A stretch of DNA of 64,000 nt from Timema cristinae (lineage: Eukaryota > Arthropoda > Insecta > Phasmatodea > Timematidae). The DNA is taken from positions 127,792,652 to 127,856,651 of the forward strand of contig JBCFYV010000012.1 of assembly GCA_039000515.1 (NCBI GenBank), written 5' to 3'. The translations under genes and the position numbers were made by a program. Below, in pieces: positions 1 through 11,811 of this stretch (the stretch's first letter is position 1; each line of letters starts with the position of its first letter). Below the pieces are notes generated by a model that saw only the letters and a program-made list of their open reading frames with translations, did no database searches and had not been told where the DNA came from.

Positions 1-288
1 AATAACATAAAGCAAATTCCAATCCATCAATAACATAAAGCAAACCCAATACATCAATAACATAAAGCTAATTCCAATTCATCAATAACATAAAGCAAAT
101 CCCAATCCATCAATAATATAAAGCAAATCCCAATCCATCAATAACATAAAGCAAATCCCAATACATCAATAACATAAAGCGAATTCCAATCCATCAATAA
201 CATAAAGCAAATTCCAATCCATCAATAACATAAAGCAAATCCCAATCCATCAATAACATAAAGCAAATCCCAATCCATCAATAACATA
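1..288. repeat. 28-bp tandem array (cut by window start)
   Basis: About ten head-to-tail copies of a 28-bp AT-rich unit containing AATAACATAAAGCAAATC. Copies differ by single substitutions (for example AATTCC or AATCCC, CATC or ACATC) and one is 27 bp. The array begins at base 1, so its true length is unknown. The last copy decays into unique sequence near 288. Confidence 0.97.
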
Positions 289-1410
289 GCGTTTCAATTT
301 TAATTTGATGCAAATGATTCTTGGCTGGTGTTGTATATTTTTATGATAACAATAACTGTAACACATTAATTTACAAAATTAATTTTAAATTTTACAAAAA
401 AAGTAGAAAATAATTTATATATAAACTAAGAGTGGTAAGAATGATTGCTCTCTATATCTATATATAGTTTATATCTAATACGAATTTTTTTTATTTAATA
501 AAGCTGATTAACGGGCTATTTTTTTATTTAAATGGAGAACCCAAATCTCAAAATACTTGATCTCACCGACATTCCTAATTCACACTCCAAGTTTCATAGG
601 TCTACGTTTAATTGTAGGCATATGTGAAGCTTTGAAAATTTTGATTTCACTTTGAAAAAACAAATCAGGTTTCGACCAAATATGAGACATCGCCAGAAAT
701 TATTGGCAGCTAAAATACACGTTTATTTTCAATTATTTATATTAAAATTAATATTCACATCATTAAAATATATATGTATATTGAAATACGTGATGTAATA
801 ATAACTTTATTTACAAACTAAGAAACCAAATTTAATTTACAAAATTTTGGCGGCCATTTTTATTGACAGTTTTTATTCTAAGACTTCCTATAATATTTTT
901 CTCACTATAAATAATAAACAATATTATCAAACTTAAGATTCAGCTGCGGGAATATTTAATAAATTTGATTCAATTTGAGTAGAAGAAAAATTTGAATTCG
1001 TAGAACCTTAATAAATAATAATAAAATCTATCTCTTAATGATTACAAATTATTTTACAAGTATTTGACCATTTAATAATATATCCAATTGAATATTAATT
1101 TAATACACAAATAAAACTCCACAGCAATAGTAATCAAATTACTCAGGCTAACCTCTCATCTTTATGAAGTAAACCAACATTTGTTCCTTTATGTTTAGAA
1201 AAACCTCCGTGAAATGCACTAAATTAGAAATAAAACTGTTAATTAAACCACCCCGTTTTTAAATCACTTATCGTTGAATACGCGGGTACTACCACTTCTA
1301 ATATTATAAGCCTAGTAATTATTTCTCGACCTTGCCAGATAAAACTTATTAAAACACACGGAATAAAATGTTCCATTTCCAAACATTTAAATACAAATGT
1401 TACGCTTGTC
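289..1410. other. AT-rich spacer
   Basis: No open frame, array or recognisable element was found. The stretch is AT-rich with many homopolymer runs and TATATA-like tracts. Confidence 0.6.
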
Positions 1411-1616
1411 ACAGCGTCTTGCTACCCGTTAGGGATGAGGAAGATGGAATTTAGAGTAAATGTACTTGCATTTTCATGGTGGGAAAGTGGTAAATGATGG
1501 ATGAAAGACCACCATCAGTGCATCAACCAGGATTCGAACCTTGATCTCCTGGTCACCGGCAGTCCAGTATATTGTGAGAGTGACACCTTAGACCATGTGA
1601 CCACTGAGGTGGGTCC
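1411..1616 (-). mobile_element. S1 SINE, near full length, minus strand
   Basis: Read on the minus strand it starts with a tRNA-Leu/Ser-like head (GTGGTCACATGGTCTAAGG, box A-like) and has a perfect box B, GGTTCGAATCC, near 1535. The S1 body follows (lower-case plus-strand form: tgcattttcatggtggga), then the tail with AACGGGTAGCAAGACGC. No target-site duplication could be assigned. Confidence 0.8.
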
Positions 1617-1680
1617 TGATAGTTTTTATAAAGATACTTATATGGAGTACATGTCAAGTAAACCATGAGTAGAACATAAT

Positions 1681-2208
1681 GTGGTCTACTAGGTCTATGG
1701 TGGTCTACTAGGTCTATGGTGGTCTACTAGGTCTGTGGTGGTCTACTAGGTCTATATGTGGTCTACTAGGTCTGTGGTGGTCTACTAGGTCTGTGGTGGT
1801 CTACTAGGTCTGTGGTGGTCTACTAGGTCTGTGGTGGTCTACTAGGTCTATGGTGGTCTACTAGGTCTATGGTGGTCTACTAGGTCTGTGGTGGTCTACT
1901 AGGTCTGTGGTGGTCTACTAGGTCTATATGTGGTCTACTAGGTCTATGGTGGTCTACTAGGTCTGTGGTGGTCTACTAGGTCTGTGGTGGTCTACTAGGT
2001 CTATATGTGGTCTACTAGGTCTATGGTGGTCTACTAGGTCTGTGGTGGTCTACTAGGTCTATATGTGGTCTACTAGGTCTATGGTGGTCTACTAGGTCTG
2101 TGGTGGTCTACTAGGTCTATGGTGGTCTACTAGGTCTGTGGTGGTCTACTAGGTCTGTGGTGGTCTACTAGGTCTATATGTGGTCTACTAGGTCTATGGT
2201 GGTCTACA
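1681..2208. repeat. 19-bp minisatellite array
   Basis: About 28 copies of a 19-bp unit, GGTCTACTAGGTCTATGGT. Variants are TGTGG for TATGG, and a 20-bp form with TATATGTGG that recurs at intervals. The plus strand is G-rich relative to C. Confidence 0.97.
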
Positions 2209-2798
2209 CTACAAAAGAATGGCCGGTATTTAGGTTAAAGCTTTGTATGCAAGCGGATAATATTTCATGACCAGCGCTGTACGTTATAATATGTAGCAAA
2301 ACACGCCTGAGTATCAAGCATATAAAGTAGAGTGATGTTGTTTTGACAGTGAGTGTAGGACGGGTAGTAAGACGTGGAGTACACAAAAACAAATAGTTAA
2401 TTCCCTTCTCATCTTTGTTTATCAGGCAAGAAAGTGTATCAATGTTGGTAAACCTGCGTAATATGCATCATATTTTTACTATTTATTATTATTACATTTC
2501 CCTTTCTGGTAATTAATGTTCCTTTGAAGAAAGTTCTAAATTAAATTTAACATTTATGACCTCAGTTTTTTCATAAACTCACATACCAAGTTTAAAGTAG
2601 GCCTATCTATATATTTATTTATTTTTATGATAACTACAACTAAATATACAAGGTTTGTAGAAGGACCTTAGCAGACAATAATGTTCCAGATGAAGTGTTT
2701 TAAATGATCGTAGTGGTGAGTATTTTCATACATTGTTAACTTATGTATTATTTTAGAAAGATTCCATCGAATAGCTTTGAACATTATCAAAACATCCG
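2209..2798. other. AT-rich spacer
   Basis: No supported feature. A 62-codon open frame near the array edge begins in repeat sequence and has no recognisable content. Confidence 0.6.
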
Positions 2799-3025
2799 TA
2801 TCGGTGGATACACTGACTAAATGTCAGGCTCACTTAGTATTTTTTGCTGGTTAAAGAGAATGAATCTCTTACGGATTTATTAAGAAAGTTTTTTTCCTAG
2901 ATGTTTTCCCACTCTCCCTCCCATCAAATGCGGTAACGTCTCATCTAAATAATACAGTTCTCATCTTTACCCAATTTGCGTAGATAGAATACGGATCACC
3001 CGACCGGATGGGTGGACGCGTTAGA
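2799..3025 (+). mobile_element. S1 SINE, plus strand, diverged
   Basis: The head TCGGTGGATACACTGACTAA resembles the S1 box A region. It is followed by the S1 body (CCCACTCTCCCTCC, then CAAATGCGG) near 2910-2932 and a tail with CGGATGGGTGGACGCG near 3005. Box B is eroded. Confidence 0.7.
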
Positions 3026-4289
3026 AAGCACAATTAAAAAGGTTTTGATCATTTGCGGCTCAAATTTTAAAAAACCTATATCTACTAATCACATATTACA
3101 TTAACGATTATGATAGTGAATAATATTTTATTAATGAGTAGCTCGATGATGAAATATTTTATATCTTTCAGTTTTTTTGGCTAGAAGAAGAATTTTATTT
3201 GAAAATTATTTTAATATTAATATTATAAAATATTAATGTTATATTCTATTTTAAATGTGTTTGTGAATAGATAAATCGTATATTGTATAAAATTTTGAAT
3301 AATACAAACATTAATTTTAAAAGTAAGCCAATTAATTCATGAATTCAAAGTTTTTTGAATAATCCTACTTGTTTCATTTAATAAAACCATCATACAGTTT
3401 AATTAGTTTTCAAAATTTATTAAAAAAGTATGTTTATTACTATTTCTATTAAATGATGTCTTAGTAAAAATAAATAACAGTTGAAATAAATATTTATTTT
3501 TAATAAAGGATATCTGGCTAAATATTTTATGTAAATTGTATTCAAGTTCAAATAAGATTTTTTTGTAACGCATCAATTGATAAAAACAAATAATTTGCTT
3601 TATGTTAAAATAATCACAAACATGGAAAATATCTTTTTATGTAATGATATTTATCTCCGAATATTTTCTATAATATTTTTTGTCTTCTTTTTATAAATAT
3701 AGCGCTCTTACCCCTTTTTTGTGTCTGAGGCGTAACTGAATAAAAACAGAAGAATGTTTTCATGAATTAGTAAAACATGATATTCAGACTCCGGAATAAA
3801 ATATTAGCAAGTAAAATATGAAGCAAACTGCTTTTATCATTTCATTTTTATTCTTTTCATCTTTTTAATACCATCCGCCCTTTTATAAAGACTGTGTAAA
3901 CTTAAGAAAAGGATTCTTTTGTTTTTTCTGTAAACAGCAGAGAGAAGGATTGTCAGTTTTTCTTGGTAATCCTCATAAGGATTGCCACCGACTCTTTCTG
4001 CAGTCAATTCATGAAAAAAATATAAATATTTTCTTTGGAAAGTACCTGAATTTGCATTAAAGTTTATTTAGTGCTTACGTTTACATTTTAGTTTTAAATG
4101 TATTCTAAATAACGGGCTAACCTAAGAACTTATATATGTTTCGTTTAATATGGAGATCAAAATAATACAATAAACAAATAAATGTTTGTCAATTTTCTAA
4201 TACATATTAAACGAGAATGGCAGTCTGATTATCTAGCGAGAAATAGTTATTTAAAAAACCCAGAACTAGTTTTTGGAAGCTAAAAGTCC
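3026..4289. other. AT-rich spacer
   Basis: More than 1.2 kb with no open frame of note, array or recognised element. Strongly AT-rich. Confidence 0.6.
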
Positions 4290-4497
4290 CATCATTGGCC
4301 ACGCGGACTAGAAGTCAGGCTTGTTTATTGTTGTTTGTTATGGACTGGGAGTTTAAGGTGAGAATGAGAGCTGGATTCATTCGTGTAGGATTTTAATAAA
4401 AGGTTTAACCCTCTCCCTCCAAGCGAATGCTGGTATCTTTCCTCTAAATTCAACCTTCTTTTTTCTTATCTCTAGATCGGACGGCCAGTAATACTAG
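4290..4497 (+). mobile_element. S1 SINE, plus strand, diverged
   Basis: The head ATTGGCCACGCGGACTAGAA is followed by the S1 body CCCTCTCCCTCCAAGCGAATG at about 4411-4430 (one base longer than usual) and a tail with a GGACGGCCAGTAATAC remnant. An AT dinucleotide run follows at 4503-4519. Confidence 0.65.
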
Positions 4498-4519
4498 GTT
4501 CAATATATATATATATATT

Positions 4520-4990
4520 TCAAAATAGCTGGTCCTACTCAATCGTACAAATGTTTTCATGACATAATTTTCAAAAATAGGTTTTCAGTAAACTGCTCTT
4601 GAGTAAACTTTACTCAGAAAAACCGACATATTATCGTTTTAATGACAATAAACACTTTTCATACATGAATGAAGCAAAACGGTTCAAACGACTTTTTAAA
4701 GATTTCAAATTTTCAAAAATCAGTCATTAGTAAACTACTTTTAATTATTTAAGGGCTAAAGTTTAAATCAAAAACAGTCCCGATAAATAGCCATATAATA
4801 TTTAAACATCAAATTTGAACAAAATCCAAAAAATCGTTTTGAATCTGGCCCCAGGGACATAGAGACAAACAGACAGACAGACAGCCAGACAAAGGGACAG
4901 CCAGTCAAAACCCTCCACTGTTTTGGATTTGTCAGCAAATAAAACGTAAATATTCATCATAATATCGAGGTATAAAATGTTCGAGATTAC
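4520..4990. repeat. Diverged dispersed repeat with CAGA microsatellite
   Basis: The 4690-4860 part shares patches with 54110-54260: TTAGTAAACTACT versus TATGTAAACTACT, and ATTTGAACAAAAT versus TTTTGAACAAAAT, in the same order. A short CAGA run lies at about 4865-4890. The class is unknown. The second copy abuts the 37-bp array at 54.25 kb. Confidence 0.45.
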
Positions 4991-5492
4991 AATACTTTCT
5001 CTCTATGAGAAAGTAATAATTGCAATTAATCTCAACCAAGCAATTATCCAACTTGTTGGTTTATCCAAGCACTACTTATGTGTGGAAGAGGGGAGATTCT
5101 AGCGAAATGTACCAGCAAAAGGTTGGAGAGAGGATTGAAATCGAGATTTCAGGAAAAACTTCATTTCAACAACCGGGACTTAAACCCTTCCTCCGAGTAT
5201 CAGCTGAGGAGGTTTCTGGTGCGAAACTTTTAGAAAGTACGAACATATGTTGTTGCTGTCGACACTGAAAACATCTTACTATATCAACATGGTTATTACT
5301 TGACGTATGAATATATTAAAATTGGTTTAATAAACTTTGGGTCATAAAATGGTATCCCTATTTGAATTTGACTTATTTAGATCAATTTTCATAATACCTT
5401 TTATCGGAAAGCTTGAAAAGTTACTAAATATACTTTTATGTATTCATACGTCAACTCGTGTGATATGCAGCCGTTACTTTTGATAGACATTA
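4991..5492. other. Unassigned sequence upstream of the Helitron
   Basis: Contains an 82-codon open frame (5020-5268) without recognisable content. The part from about 5225 to 5313 shares CTTTTAGAAAGTA and TTGACGTATGAATA with the inverted-repeat element at 25.33 kb, so it is probably an eroded copy of that family. Confidence 0.4.
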
Positions 5493-6243
5493 TCAATAAT
5501 GTTCTTATAAATAAAAATGAATGGCTAAATGTGTTGCTAACCGCAAAACTCGAGAACGGCTGGACCAATTCGGCTAATTTTTTGTTCTCTAATATTCGTT
5601 CAAGTCCGAGAAAGGTTCTTATGAAGAGAAAAATGGGAAAAATTCACTGAAAAAAACGTAAAAACCACATTTTTCTTTTTCCCATTCAAACCGTTCCTAG
5701 CTAATAATTGTTGCCGATAATGTTATAATATAATTTTAAACTTATCTTGACATATTTATGCTTGTTGTAAGCACATCTTAGTTGTTTTTAACATTAAGGT
5801 TATCAATTTTACTTTTTAATATTATTTAACATTTCATTAATTCATTAGTGTATAATAAATAACCTTTTACTTTATATTGCTAATTTTAAGTTTTTATCTA
5901 AGTCTTAACCATAATCATAATGGCGAACTGAGATTAATCGAAGAATCGATTTTTTTGGGTCTTGAAGATCGATTTGAGCAATGGATCGATTAAGTGAATC
6001 GATCTCAGACACCCTAAAATCGACTTTCAATTCATTTACTTACTGTTTCGCTTTATTCAAATAAAACAAAAGTACCAACCCATAATATAAAGAAAAAAAC
6101 ATTTGTAATTTTATTAGTAACTTTGAATGCATCCGTAGATTTGACACTTTCTCTTTCTACGTTACACAGTTTGAAGTTCCTCGATTTATCTTTGGTTGAT
6201 TGGTTTATTTTGTGTGTTTCCATTTATACTCAGTTCAAGACTC

Positions 6244-9103
6244 ATGCCGCCTATAAGACGCGGGCGGAGCAAATTGGGTCGAAGAACTCTAAATGCTAGA
6301 AAACAAGCTAATTTTCATTCTAATCGGACTGCACAGCAACGTGAAGAGCGAAATGAAATTGAAAGGATTCGGATATCACAAACCCGTGCAGCACGTCATT
6401 CAGCTAATAATCTTGCAGGTTTGAAATGAGCTGCTTTCAGTTACGATGTTTCAATTGACTACAGTGCCTACAAATGCGTTTCTATTGGATCTATGAACTC
6501 AGTTTGCCCACATTGTAAGGCATTGAAATACAAAATGAAGTCGTTGGATTGTGTTGCGCAAATGGCAAAGTGAAATTAGTGCCATTGGTTCCGCCACCAG
6601 AGCCATTGTACTCATTGGTTTCAGGAACAGGAACAGATTCAATACATTTCCTTACTAATAGCCAAAAATATAACAACTGCTTCCAAATGACTTCATTTGG
6701 GGCAACAAATGTAGTTCGGGACAACTTCAGGCCAACTTTCAAGGTAATATATAACAAACAGACTTATCCCCCGTATTGCTTTGTTTATTTTATTTTATAG
6801 TTTTTGTAACAAAAGTAATAAACCTGTCTTTTTAATTCACAGATACAAGGTCAAATATATCACCGAGCAGGTTCACTGTTGCCGGTGTCAGATGGCGACT
6901 ACAAATTCCTGAAAATTTATTTCATGGACAATTTCCACACAAGAAATTGATCTGCGTTGTGCATATAACAGTTCAGTGAAGAGGTCTATTGTAGAAGAAT
7001 TACAAACTTTCTTTCATCAACACAATCAGTTGATTACATTGTTCAAAACTGCACTGGATCTCATGCCATATGATAATCAGAGCTGATAAAACTCCTGTGG
7101 GCCAACATGCAAGACGTTTCACTGCACCAACAATGGATGAAGTTGCCATTGCTATAGTTGGAGAAAATTTGGAAGCCCGTGATAACCGTTGTATTGTTCC
7201 ATATTCACCGATCCTATCAAAGACTTTCAAGGCGCACATCAATGTTGAATCTTGCCATTCCGTGAAATCTATCAAATACATTTGTAAATAGGTAATCAAA
7301 GGAAGTGACATGGCTGTGATTGGAGTTGGTGCAGAGAATTACAATGATGAAGTTACCCAATACCAAATGGGCCTGTATGTTAGCAGTAATGAAGCAATTT
7401 GGCGCATTTTTTCTTTTCCCATTCATGAAAGACACCCCACAGTTGTTCACTTAGCCATACACTTAGAAAATGGTCAAAGAGTATATTTCATGGCACAGAA
7501 CGAATTACAACGAGCTGTTCAACCACCATCTAAAACCTTGACCTGTTTTTTTGAAATGTGTCAGAATGATTATTTCGCCCGGACACTGCTATACTCCAGA
7601 ATGTCAAAATATTATACTTGGAATCAATCCTCAAAGAAATTTCAACCACGGAAACAAGGAAAACCAGTTCCAGGTTACCCAAATGTATATTCCACCGATG
7701 TAATAGGTCGAATTTATTCATTCCATCCAAGCAACGATGAGTGTTTTTATATGCGATTGCTATTAGTCAATGTTCAAGGCCCAACATCATTCCAACAGTT
7801 ACGAACTGTTAATGGTGAATTGTGTGGCTCTTACAGAGAAGCCTGTCAACGTTTGCAACTGTTAGAAAATGACGCTCATTGGGATTGAACTCTCACTGAT
7901 GTTATAATTTCTTCACAAGCTCATCAAATACGAACATTGTTTTCTATAATTATATCAACATGCTTCCCATCAAAACCAATCGATTTATGGATCAAATACA
8001 AAAATGATATGTGGTTGATATCTTGCATCAAATGCGCTTCAGAACAGGAAGTCCAAATTTACAAGTCAGTGAAGAAATTTAAAACGAGGCGTTAATATCA
8101 ATTGAGGACATGTGCTTGATGATGTCAAACAAAGTATTATCTCAATTAGGCATGGCCGCGCCCAATCGCTCGATGCACGACGCTTTTAATCAAGAGTTGC
8201 AACGAGAAAAACTGTACGATCTCGATACTTTAAGAGAATCAGTCCGAATAAATCTTTCGCTGTTGAACCAACAACAAAAGTATGTATTTTATACTCTTAT
8301 GGAAGTTTTACATGATGGAGCTGGAGGGATTTACTTCTTGGGCGCTCCCGGTGGTACAGGAAAAACTTTTTTGATTTATTTGATTTTAGCAACAATTCGC
8401 TCACACAATGAAATTGCACTCGCACTTACTTCATCAGGCATTGCAGCTACATTGTTGGAAGGCGGTCGAACAGCCCATTCAGCGCTAAAATTGCCGTTGA
8501 ATATGAAAAGCAACGAAACTCCGATCTGCAACATTTCGAAGAACTCTGCAATGGCAAAGTCATCCGTTTTGTGGAAACACGTAAAAATACTAAATTTAAG
8601 GAAAAAGATGCGTCTCGAGTTGCAAAATGATCGACCTCGAGAAATATTTTCAAAACAACTCATTGACATAGGTAACAGCAACTTCGCTTTAGACTCTTTC
8701 ACTGGCTGTGTTACCTTTCCTGACAATTTTTGTCAGTTTACTGATTCAAAAACCGAAACTCATTCAAAAGGTGTTACCAAACGTTGCTCAAAATTACAGA
8801 GATCATATTTGGTTGAGCGAACGAGCTATATTGGCTCCCAAAAACATGGATGTAAATGAATTAAATTTTAAAATTGAAAATGAAATTGCCAGTGAATTGA
8901 GGACATACAAATGAGTTTACTCCGCTACTAGCCAAGAAGATGTCAACTATGTTGCCTGTTCCCGTGTTGGAAAACCATCAGCTTTGTTTGTTTACGCGCC
9001 AGGTAATCAAACAAAAAATATCGTTTACCATAAAGCATTACAATTAAAATATCATTTAACACAATATTACCAAATTATTGCAGTGTACGAAATAGAAAAC
9101 TGA
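6244..9103 (+). pseudogene. Helitron Rep-Pif1 helicase pseudogene
   Basis: In an intact element this protein nicks DNA, joins it through paired tyrosines of a HUH nuclease, and unwinds it with a Pif1-type helicase. Visible parts in order are: a basic N-terminus from ATG 6244; CPHC at 6505-6516 and a CC pair at 6552-6557, possibly zinc-binding; helitron-like N region (6549-7186); the Rep tyrosine segment at 7277-7291; the linker (7310-7888); helicase Walker A GAPGGTGKT at 8341-8367; SGIAAT near 8434; and motif VI YVACSRVG at 8948-8971. Lesions are stops at 6427, 7289, 7886 and 8912, several frameshifts (near 6540, 6930, 7070, 8075 and 8750), and apparent deletions near 7186, 8559 and after 8914. 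The HUH-bearing stretch and Walker B are missing. An intact protein of this family is well over 1000 residues. The copy cannot encode active enzyme. Confidence 0.9.
6744..6842 (+). other. Probable spliceosomal intron inside the Helitron gene
   Basis: The recognisable protein reads up to AAG at 6743 and resumes in the same frame with ATA at 6843. The 99 bases between start with GTAATA, end with a pyrimidine-rich tract and TTCACAG, and contain an in-frame stop (6798-6800). This fits a GT-AG intron better than an insertion scar. Confidence 0.65.
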
Positions 9104-9796
9104 ATTTTGTAAGTAGTTTTTGTTTATGATTATGACATTAAAAATACATATAAAAGTATATTAACACTATGCAAATTTATTGTTTATTCCACGGTAATTA
9201 TTTGATAGTCAATAAATAAAGTGATCACTTTGAAATACGTTTATATTCAAATTTTTGTTTAAATTACACATTTGTGACTGTATAGTATCACAAACTTATC
9301 TGTTATGGTGACCATGACTGAAAACTAAAGATGTCATCACGACATGTGCACTTTATAAGCGACGCCATCACCAGAACTTGACCAGAAAAGATAAGTTTGT
9401 GGGACTGCCACAGTCCAATAGCTTTTGACAGAACGACGTCTATCGGGTGAGCTAGTGTATGAATAATAATAATATTATTATTATAGTAAAATGATATGAA
9501 CGTTGACCGCAAAGAAATATGTTTGAACTCTCTGAACTGATCTTCCAACCAAGATCAGGGTATATATTATCACACGACTTACAAACTAGCTTGTCCCAGA
9601 TTAAAACAAATAACTGTAAAGCCTAGATATTAGTACTATAAGTTTGAATATTTGCACCATTGAAGGAATGTAATTATCACTAGGTCTCCTCCGTGATTGA
9701 AACCCGGACCCTCAAGAGCTGTATTTGTTCTCGACCGGCCGGTAATGTGATGTGCTGATGTGCGTGAGATAATCGACAAGTTCTCAATGGAAGATA
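9104..9796. other. Spacer, possibly including the Helitron 3-prime part
   Basis: AT-rich with an ATT run at 9466-9484. A minus-strand tRNA-like patch near 9690-9745 contains GGGTTTCAATC, reminiscent of box B. No gene was seen. Confidence 0.5.
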
Positions 9797-9980
9797 TTTA
9801 CAAACAAACCACATCTTACAAACAAGCCACAGTTTACAAACAAACCACAGTTTACAAACGAACCACATCTTACAAACAAACCACATCTTACAAACGGACC
9901 ACAGATTACAAACCACATCTTACAAACAAACCACAGTTTACAAACGAACCACATCTTACAAACAAACCACAGTTTACAAA
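9797..9980. repeat. 18-bp minisatellite array
   Basis: About ten copies of an 18-bp unit, TTACAAACAAACCACATC, with variants CAGTTT for CATCTT and CGAACC or CGGACC. Because 18 is a multiple of three, it produces a spurious repeated YKQTT-like open frame on the plus strand. Confidence 0.93.
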
Positions 9981-10213
9981 ATGTTCCGCTTGCGTTTGTT
10001 TCTTATCTCGGTGCATAATCACCCGGTACGCGCCACACAAAATGTTTGCCTACATAATTCAGTACAGAATTCAGTACAACTCAACTAGTACCGTGTGAAC
10101 ATTGTGACTATTGACTAAACGAGCTATACTATCACGAAAACTTGTACGTAATTTGGTGTTAGTTTACTGGGAGGTTTAGTTACAACCTCATGAGGAAGAA
10201 GAGATTCAAATAC

Positions 10214-10395
10214 AGGCCAATTTTCGTAGGAAGGGACTTTTAGAAAATAACAACATATATTGTTTACTGACAACATTGATAACAACATATATTGTTTACT
10301 GACAACATTGATAACACATTATTTTATAGGTATTGCTAATATCTATCAAACGTGATAGACCCAGCCATATCACATAACTTGACGTATTACTATAT
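10214..10395 (+). repeat. Partial copy of the 25.3-kb inverted-repeat element, with internal 32-bp duplication
   Basis: It starts with AGGCCAATTTTCGTAGG, which matches the terminus of the element at 25330 with two changes. It shares GACTTTTAGAAAATAAC-like sequence and ends near TTGACGTATTA. A perfect 32-bp direct duplication (10249-10280 and 10281-10312) lies inside. The other terminus is not seen. Confidence 0.6.
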
Positions 10396-10422
10396 TAATA
10401 TTGTTTCAGTAACTTTTGTAAT

Positions 10423-10573
10423 AACCTGCTTCAGTGGTCAAATTGTCTAAGGTGTCAGGCTTGACTGCCAATGACGGGGAGATCGGGGTATTTTGTAGGG
10501 GGTTTAATCCTAAATGTTTTTCCACTCCCTCTCCACGCCAATGCGGGTACTAAATATCTCACCACTGAGCTAA
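10423..10573 (+). mobile_element. S1 SINE, plus strand, 3-prime shortened
   Basis: The head CTTCAGTGGTCAAATTGTC then AAGGTGTC is followed by the body TTTTCCACTCCCTCTCC and CAATGCGGGTACTA. It ends about 150 bp in, before the usual ACGGGTAGTAAGACG tail. Confidence 0.8.
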
Positions 10574-11136
10574 GAATGTTGAAATGTGTCCAAAACAAGA
10601 ACACATGCACCATATAATATATTATCTCTGCCCGGAATTGAGCTGCGATCTTCCACTTACTCAAAATATAATTAATGAAACAGATAGCTGAAGCTATCAT
10701 CTAACAATTTAGTGAGGCTAGCACCTCTTAGATATCATATTCTGAAAATTGAAAAATGACACCTGGACACGGGGATTGGGTAGTAATTTGTCTCCCTCCT
10801 AAGTGCACTCACTTTCAAAATGGATCAGCACCCGATGGGCTCCCTGGCATGTCAAGGTTTTATAAATAATTTACAAATTTGTATATTTTTATCGCTATTA
10901 AATGTGATAAACTTGTCTTGAGAACAGTGTATAGCATAGGCTAAATAACAAACATTGCTATATAGTACCGGCCACTATGTGGACACGAATTAACACGCTC
11001 AGATAACTTAACCATTTATATTCATTCCTCTGTGAGAATCAACCGATCATAGCTCAACAATATCAATCATGGAGTGGATTTATTTTACTATTTGTGGAGA
11101 AATAGATCAAATATTCTCCCGGCACAGACTTATCTG
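10574..11136. other. Spacer
   Basis: No supported feature. An 81-codon minus-strand open frame covers the SINE and is a shadow of it. Confidence 0.55.
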
Positions 11137-11313
11137 ATTACCAAACCCTTCCTTCACCTCTGACAAGACATCTTGTGAATGTGTGGAATGTCAGGCCTCC
11201 ACCGTGGTTCGGATTCCACGTTAAACTGTAGGTCCTTCATTTCATCTCACAATCACCCTAACATTACACATTAGCGTAAGTGCGTATAACCCGAACGGGT
11301 ACTAAGACGCGGT

Positions 11314-11346
<33 letters not shown>
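11137..11346 (+). mobile_element. S3 SINE-like element, plus strand
   Basis: The upstream part contains CTTCCTTCACCTCTGACAAG and GTGGTTCGGATTCC (box B-like). The 3-prime part, TATAACCCGAACGGGTACT then AAGACGCGGTG, is the tail also found on S1, followed by an AAT run (about 11320-11346). Other copies are at 49764-49966 (minus) and 53738-53883 (plus). Confidence 0.8.
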
Positions 11347-11347
<1 letters not shown>

Positions 11348-11811
11348 TATAAATATTTGTTGGGAAATTATACCTGAAGATTGGATCTTTGGTCCTATTC
11401 TTGTTTACAGGTTTATTATTGCCTATTTAATAAATTAATCTTAAAAATAGGCTTATATATTAAAATATTATTACGCTTTTTGAATGGAAGATTATTACAA
11501 TAAGGGTCCCATCTACTTTTGGAGGAATATCTTCACTCTATTACGTGTCTTTTGGAGGAAGTTTTGAGGCTACAAATCCTCTGAAACCATCCTTAATAAT
11601 CTGACAATATTCTGTTGTGACCCTGTCAGAAAAAATAACTATTTGTTTGAGGAAGGTTAGTTTTGTGTTTCAAACTATTTACTTTGATCTCTTAAGTGCG
11701 TAAAGCTCCGTTGAAATGAACTAATTTCATATTTTCATATATATTTCTATAAAATAATAAAACTTAAAATAGAAAACCTGTAATTCAATAGGACAAGTAA
11801 ATATTTTTCCA
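11347..11811. other. AT-rich spacer
   Basis: Nothing recognisable. Contains two nearby copies of TTTTGGAGGAA (about 11517 and 11550). Confidence 0.5.

Larger units (their letters stand above)
5493..9103 (+). mobile_element. Degenerate autonomous Helitron
   Basis: A rolling-circle transposon remnant. The proposed 5-prime end is TC at 5493, preceded by A, as expected for insertion between A and T. The leader contains AACTCGAGAACGGCTGGACC (about 5548-5567), a stretch I recall from insect Helitron 5-prime regions. The Rep-helicase pseudogene runs from 6244 to 9103. I could not find the CTRR 3-prime end or its hairpin after 9103, so the right boundary is a minimum. An internally deleted relative type with a clear 3-prime end lies at 44949-45429. 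Confidence 0.8.

Noticed and set aside
6744..6842. Insertion scar of a small transposon in the Helitron
   Set aside because: No terminal repeats or target duplication, while donor and acceptor signals fit an intron exactly at the protein break.
9760..10098. 112-codon frame with YKQTT repeats
   Set aside because: An artefact of the 18-bp array with unrelated flanks.
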